From Halomonas icarae (GTDB lineage: Bacteria > Pseudomonadota > Gammaproteobacteria > Pseudomonadales > Halomonadaceae), in contig NZ_WUTS01000001.1 of assembly GCF_009901955.1 (NCBI RefSeq), positions 2,621,745-2,685,744 of the forward strand: a stretch of DNA of 64,000 nucleotides. Direction: 5' to 3'. The notes beneath the pieces were generated by a model. That model was given only the letters and a program-made list of their open reading frames with translations, did not search any database and was not told the DNA's origin. Within the stretch, counting starts at the first letter, position 1. Each line of letters starts with the position of its first letter. Shown in pieces: positions 59,892-64,000 of the stretch. Made by a program: the position numbers and the translations under genes.

Positions 59892-61052
59892 TCAGATATT
59901 GAGCTCGTAGTCCTTGATGTCCTCGGGCGTGATCAGCGCCACCGCGGGATCCATCATGGTGTCGAGGTGAGCCTTGAAAAGACGGGCGGCATCCGGGTCC
60001 TTGTTGGCCCACTTGAACCACAGCGGGATCGCCACCTCGCGGAAGCGGGTGGCATCCTCTTCGGTCAGGTGGATGATCTCCACGCCCTTCTCGCGGTACT
60101 TGGGCCAGGCCTCGGCGTTGGCCTTCTGAATGGCCGCATAGTGCTCGCGGGAGTAGGCGGCGACCAGGTCGTGCATCAGGTCCTGGGTCTGGGAGGACAT
60201 GCGCTCGAAGACGCGCCGATTGACGGCGATATCCATGAGGTCGACGGATTGATGCAGGCAGGGTGTGGAGGGCGGCCCCATGATGATGTAGTCGGCCACC
60301 TGCCAGAACCCCAGCTCGTAGTTGACCGCGGCACCGGTGAAGTCGGCGGCATCGATGGTGCCCTTCTCCAGGGCCGGGTAGACCTCGGAGCCCGGCAGCA
60401 GGGTGGTACGCGCGCCCATGGCGGCAAAGGTCTCGGCGACGATCCCCCCGGGCATGCGGATCTTGATGCCATCGAAGTCATCGAAGCTGCGCAGCGGCAC
60501 CTTGGAGTGGATCAGGTTGAGGTCGTGGTGGACATAACCCAGCAGCTCCTGGCCCTGCTTGCGGTAGAGATCCTTGGCAATATCCAGGCCACCATAGGCG
60601 CCGAACATCATGTCCCACTGGTGGGGCAGCGAGAGCCCCATGGGGTAGGCGGTAAGGAATACACCCGCGGGCATCTTGCCCGGCCAGTAGACGGTGAACC
60701 AGTTCTGGCCATCGAGCACGCCATTGCGCACGGCATCGGCGACCTCAAAGGCCCCGGCAACGGCACCGGCGGGAAAGGGCTCGATATTGACCTCACCGCT
60801 GGTGGACTCGACCACGCCCTTGGCCCAGGCCTCGAAGGTGCGATAGCCGACGGTGCCAGGCTGCCACGAGGACTGCATGCGAATGCGGATGCCCTCCTGG
60901 GCCTGGACATTGCCGATCCAGGGCGCCGCCACGGCGGCGGCGGAACCGACCGCGGCGGCCTTGAGGAAGCGGCGTCGATCGGGCTCGCGACGCTCGAAGG
61001 CCGCATCGCCGGGTGACGTCAGGATGCGTGATGGCTGCTTGTCATCTTGCAT
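59892..61052 (-). CDS. TRAP transporter substrate-binding protein with Tat-like signal
   Basis: 386 aa DctP-family protein (DctP/TakP type). The N-terminus has a twin-arginine-type signal, ERREPDRRRFLKAAAVGSAAAVAAPWIGNVQA, ending in a cleavage site near residue 49, implying export of a folded protein. The core includes MQSSWQPGTVGYRTFEAWAKGV, GIKIRMPGGIVAETFAAMGARTTLLPGSEVYPALEKGTIDAADFTGA, typical of alpha-keto-acid binding TakP/DctP6 proteins. ATG 61052 precedes the signal. First gene of the operon with the fused permease. Confidence 0.93.
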   Translation of the reverse strand: MQDDKQPSRILTSPGDAAFERREPDRRRFLKAAAVGSAAAVAAPWIGNVQAQEGIRIRMQSSWQPGTVGYRTFEAWAKGVVESTSGEVNIEPFPAGAVAGAFEVADAVRNGVLDGQNWFTVYWPGKMPAGVFLTAYPMGLSLPHQWDMMFGAYGGLDIAKDLYRKQGQELLGYVHHDLNLIHSKVPLRSFDDFDGIKIRMPGGIVAETFAAMGARTTLLPGSEVYPALEKGTIDAADFTGAAVNYELGFWQVADYIIMGPPSTPCLHQSVDLMDIAVNRRVFERMSSQTQDLMHDLVAAYSREHYAAIQKANAEAWPKYREKGVEIIHLTEEDATRFREVAIPLWFKWANKDPDAARLFKAHLDTMMDPAVALITPEDIKDYELNI

Positions 61053-61460
61053 GGAATAAACTCCAGATGGCGGTGGCCGGCCCCGGCGGGGCATGGCCGG
61101 ATCTTGTTGTTATCTTCCCTGGACCGATTCGCCGTTCATGGCCGCCCAGGCGACCCCGACGCCCCACGCTCGACTCCATCGTGCATGGTCGGTAAGCGCA
61201 CAGGCGCTCACTCAAGAAGCTAGCGAAAGCCCCGTGCCCGGCCAACGCTGCGATTCAACGTTGCCCTGCCCGTCATCCGCGAACCACTGCCCTTCCATCG
61301 ACGACAATATATTGTAAGCAATGGGAAAAAACTGGTCTGACTAGTTAGCCACTGGCCCCACGCTCTACGACCAAAGCACAAACCCTCGCGAGCGCCACGC
61401 CCCCTTGGCAGCCTGCTGCGAGGCGGCCAAGATGGTGGTCTCCCCTGCAAGGATGCCCCC
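61053..61460. other. divergent spacer between TRAP operon and DMT exporter
   Basis: About 400 bases without a credible gene. It contains the promoter regions of both neighbours and one perfect 12-bp palindrome (61304-61315). Otherwise I see nothing recognisable. Confidence 0.5.
61304..61315. promoter_or_regulatory. 12-bp perfect palindrome in the divergent spacer
   Basis: ACAATATATTGT, AT-rich and perfectly palindromic, about 250 bases before the TRAP start and 145 before the exporter start. Resembles short GntR-type operators; could also be chance in AT-rich DNA. Confidence 0.35.
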
Positions 61461-62384
61461 ATGCCCGCCATCTTCTCTCATCGCCTGTGGCTCGCCGCGA
61501 TGCCGCTGCTGTTCGTGGTGCTGTGGAGCACCGGCTTTATCGGCGCCAAGTTTGGCCTGCCCTACGCCGAGCCCTTCACCTTTCTTTTTATACGCTCCGC
61601 CCTGACCCTGGCGCTGCTGGCCCCCCTGGCCCACTGGCTCTCCGGCGAGTGGCCCCGCGGCATCCGGCTGTGGGGACATATCGCGGTATCGGGCCTGCTG
61701 GTGCATGGCGCCTATCTGGGCGGGGTCTTCTACGGCATCTATCTGGGCATGCCGGCGGGGCTCGCCTCTCTGCTGGTGGGGCTGCAGCCGCTGCTGACGG
61801 CGGGGCTCGCCGGGCCACTGCTGGGCGAGCGTCTGACGATACGCCAATGGCTGGGGCTGCTACTGGGGCTGGTGGGGGTCGCCCTGGTGTTGGGCGGCAA
61901 GCTCGACCCGGGCGAGAGCCTCTTCCAGGGCTTCGGCCTGGGTGCGCTGGGGGCCGTGCTGGTCGCGCTGCTAGGCATTACCGGCGGCACCCTCTACCAG
62001 AAGCGCCACTGCACCGGCATGCCGCTGCTCTCAGGCACCGTGGTGCAGTACCTGGCCACCGTGGCGCTGTTTGGCATTGGCGCCCTGCTCTTCGAGGAGC
62101 GCAGCGTGGAGTGGGCCCCCGTGTTCGTACTGACCCTGGGGTGGCTGGTGCTGGTACTCTCGATCAGCGCCATCCTGCTGCTGATGGCGCTGATAAAGCG
62201 CGGCGAGGCCTCGCGGGTGGCCAGCCTGTTCTATCTGGTGCCACCGGTCACCGCCCTGCAGGCCTGGTGGCTGTTCGACGAGGCCCTGCCTTCTGCCTCG
62301 CTTGCCGGCATGGCCATTGCCATCGCCGGCGTGGTGCTGGTGGTCAAGGGGCAGCCGGCGAGAGCCGACAAGCCGCGTACTTGA
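61461..62384 (+). CDS. DMT superfamily transporter (EamA domains)
   Basis: 307 aa inner-membrane exporter with ten helices in two EamA repeats: LFVVLWSTGFIGAKFGLPYAEPFTFLFIRSALTLALLAPLA opens the first and ASLFYLVPPVTALQAWWLFDEALPSASLAGMAIAIAGVVLV closes the second. YjcR/RhtA-like; substrate unknown. Its last 41 bases overlap the convergent formate-dehydrogenase-like gene. Not close in sequence to the exporter at 29.6 kb. Confidence 0.9.
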   Translation: MPAIFSHRLWLAAMPLLFVVLWSTGFIGAKFGLPYAEPFTFLFIRSALTLALLAPLAHWLSGEWPRGIRLWGHIAVSGLLVHGAYLGGVFYGIYLGMPAGLASLLVGLQPLLTAGLAGPLLGERLTIRQWLGLLLGLVGVALVLGGKLDPGESLFQGFGLGALGAVLVALLGITGGTLYQKRHCTGMPLLSGTVVQYLATVALFGIGALLFEERSVEWAPVFVLTLGWLVLVLSISAILLLMALIKRGEASRVASLFYLVPPVTALQAWWLFDEALPSASLAGMAIAIAGVVLVVKGQPARADKPRT

Positions 62385-64000
62385 ACTCCGGGATCTTGCC
62401 GTAGGGATCCAGCGCCGGGTTGGTCAGCAGGTTGGCCGCCGCCTCCACGAAGGCGAAGGGCACGAACACCATGCCTTCGGGCATGCGCGGGTCGGAGCGC
62501 GCCGTCAAGGTGATCCTGCCGCGCCGGGTGGCGATGGTGATCGGCTCTCCCGGTGCCACGCCCAGGCGTCCCAGCTCCGCGGGAGCCAGGCTGGCCGCGG
62601 CCTCCGGCTCCAGGTCATCGAGCACCCGGCTGCGACGCGTCATGGCGCCGGTATGCCAGTGTTCCAGCAGCCGCCCGGTGGTCAGCACCGTCGGATAGTC
62701 GGCATCCACCGGCTCATCCGGCGGCAGCGGCCGGGTGGGCGAGAACTTCGCCTTGCCGCCCGCCCGCGGGAAAGCGTCGCTGAACACCACGTCCTCGCCC
62801 GGGGCGCCGGGGGCGAGGCAGGGGTAGATCACCGAGTCCTCCGTCTCGAGGCGCTCCCAGCTGATATGGTCCAGGGAGGACATGCCCTGCTTCATCTCGG
62901 CAAATACCTCCCGCGGGTGAGCATAGTCCCAGCCCAGCCCGAAACGCCTGGCCATCTCCTGGATGATCCACCAGTCGGGCTTCGCCTCCCCCGGAGGAGC
63001 CACGGCGGCACGCCCCATCTGCACCTGGCGGTTGGTGTTGGTGACGGTGCCATCCTTCTCCGCCCAGGCGGTGGCCGGCAGGATGACATCGGCGAACTGG
63101 GCCGTCTCGGTCACGAACAGGTCCTGCACCACCAGATGCTCCAGGCTAGCCAGCGCCTGGCGTGCGTGGTTGAGGTCCGGGTCGGACATCGCCGGGTTCT
63201 CGCCGAGGATATACATCCCCTTGATGGTACCGGCCACGATGGCATCCATGATCTCCACCACGGTCAGCCCCGGCTCGGGGTCGAGTTCGGTGTTCCACAG
63301 CTCCTCGAAGGCGGCGCGCAGCTGGGCGTCGCCCACCGGCTGATAGTCGGGCAGCACCATGGGGATCAGGCCGGCATCCGAGGCGCCCTGGACATTATTC
63401 TGGCCACGCAGCGGATGCAGGCCGGTTCCCGGCCGCCCGGTCTGACCGCAGGCGAGCGCCAGCGAGATCAGGCAGCGAGCGTTGTCGGTGCCGTGGGTGT
63501 GCTGGGAGATGCCCATGCCCCAGAAGATCATCGCCTTGTCGGCGGTGGCATAGGCCCGCGCGATCTCGCGAATGGTACCGGGCGAAACGCCACAAAGCGG
63601 TGACATGGCCTCGGGGGTCATGTCGACCACGCTCGCCGCCAGCGCCGCGAAGCCTTCGGTATGAGTGTCGATATAGGCCTGGTCGTAGAGGCCCTCGGCG
63701 ACGATCACGTTGAGCATGGCGTTGAGCAGCGCCACATCGCCGCCCGGCGTGAAACGCACGCTGCGCCAGGCGTAGGCGTCCAGGGCCTGGCCACGGGGGT
63801 CGAGAATGATCAGCCGGGTGCCGTTCCTGGCCGCCTGCTTGAAGTAGGTGGCCGCCACCGGGTGGTTCACCGCCGGGTTGCAGCCGGTGAGAACCACCAC
63901 ATCGGCCTCGAGCGCCTGCATGAACGATGCGGTGACGGCACCGGACCCCAGGCACTCCATCAGGGCCGCCACGGAGCTGGCGTGGCACAGGCGGGTACAG
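62344..64000 (-). CDS. fdhF: molybdopterin oxidoreductase, formate dehydrogenase alpha-like (cut by right edge)
   Basis: At least 552 aa, open to the window end, so the N-terminal ferredoxin/4Fe-4S and selenocysteine/Cys active-site regions are outside. Visible: CTRLCHASSVAALMECLGSGAVT, ADVVVLTGCNPAVNHPVAA, FWGMGISQHTHGTDNARCL, GRPGTGLHPLRGQNNVQGASDAG, FVTETAQFADVILPATAWAEKDGTVTNTNRQVQ and the C-terminal molydopterin dinucleotide-binding domain with LLEHWHTGAMTRRS. This is the pattern of cytoplasmic NAD-linked formate dehydrogenase alpha subunits (FdhF/FdsA/FdhA group). A GTG at 63972 is internal, not the start. Confidence 0.9.
   Translation of the reverse strand, partial: CTRLCHASSVAALMECLGSGAVTASFMQALEADVVVLTGCNPAVNHPVAATYFKQAARNGTRLIILDPRGQALDAYAWRSVRFTPGGDVALLNAMLNVIVAEGLYDQAYIDTHTEGFAALAASVVDMTPEAMSPLCGVSPGTIREIARAYATADKAMIFWGMGISQHTHGTDNARCLISLALACGQTGRPGTGLHPLRGQNNVQGASDAGLIPMVLPDYQPVGDAQLRAAFEELWNTELDPEPGLTVVEIMDAIVAGTIKGMYILGENPAMSDPDLNHARQALASLEHLVVQDLFVTETAQFADVILPATAWAEKDGTVTNTNRQVQMGRAAVAPPGEAKPDWWIIQEMARRFGLGWDYAHPREVFAEMKQGMSSLDHISWERLETEDSVIYPCLAPGAPGEDVVFSDAFPRAGGKAKFSPTRPLPPDEPVDADYPTVLTTGRLLEHWHTGAMTRRSRVLDDLEPEAAASLAPAELGRLGVAPGEPITIATRRGRITLTARSDPRMPEGMVFVPFAFVEAAANLLTNPALDPYGKIPEFKYAACRLSPAAP

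Noticed and set aside
59751-61016. Plus-strand frame of 421 codons
   Set aside because: Antisense to the Tat-type TRAP binding protein, no recognisable domain.

Overview
The window is GC-rich chromosomal DNA from a halophilic gammaproteobacterium, most likely Halomonas or a close relative. This rests on the gshB-tonB-yqgE-ruvX gene order, the gammaproteobacterial PyrB, the density of compatible-solute transporters (ProVWX, BCCT) and TRAP transporters, and the overall protein flavour. No rRNA, CRISPR array or complete prophage was seen.

Layout. (1) 1-4.3 kb is core: the 3' end of gshB, tonB, yqgE, ruvX, a small membrane protein and pyrB. (2) 4.4-21.9 kb is a catabolic accessory block: a DUF6455 protein behind an FNR/ANR-like box; an IclR regulator divergent from a self-sufficient CYP116B-type P450; an orphan TRAP binding protein; a LuxR regulator divergent from a flavin monooxygenase plus a DUF2783 partner; a four-gene operon (three SDRs and a KstD-like flavoprotein) divergent from a GST; a complete DctQMP TRAP transporter; and a GntR/FCD regulator. 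Four near-identical ATTGNATNCAAT palindromes sit in the two key intergenic spacers and tie this last part into one probable regulon. (3) 21.9-37.1 kb is a layered island: IS3-like and IS66 scraps; an IncQ-like replicon relic (RepA helicase, putative initiator, iterons and hairpin-rich origin); a PACE efflux gene; a TetR/AhpD-like pair with a clear operator; a truncated group II intron; ada; a DMT exporter; an XRE/membrane-protein pair; AT-rich passenger genes (reductase, GNAT, methyltransferase, NUDIX); broken IS30 and IS481 transposases; and a tyrosine integrase next to a tRNA-Ile2(CAT) gene. (4) 37.2-64 kb is mostly core-like: a CNNM/CBS protein, an ACR3-like and an AEC transporter, aaeXAB-type efflux, proVWX, a universal stress protein, a BCCT carrier, an exonuclease/DUF294 signalling pair, a covalent-flavin oxidoreductase divergent from a SARP-like TPR regulator, DUF4168, a second TRAP system with fused permease and Tat-type binding protein, a DMT exporter, and a formate dehydrogenase-like molybdoenzyme running off the right edge.

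How the parts work together. Region 2 looks like uptake (TRAP), oxidation (P450, flavin monooxygenase), alcohol/ketone interconversion (SDRs), ring or ketone dehydrogenation (KstD-like) and glutathione handling of an alicyclic, steroid-like or aromatic compound; the substrate cannot be read from sequence. Region 4 carries salt adaptation and aromatic-acid efflux. The most unusual finds are the IncQ-like replicon inside the chromosome, the repeated GntR-type operator set, the group II intron stub abutting a TetR operator, and in-frame tandem duplications of stop-codon regions at two genes.
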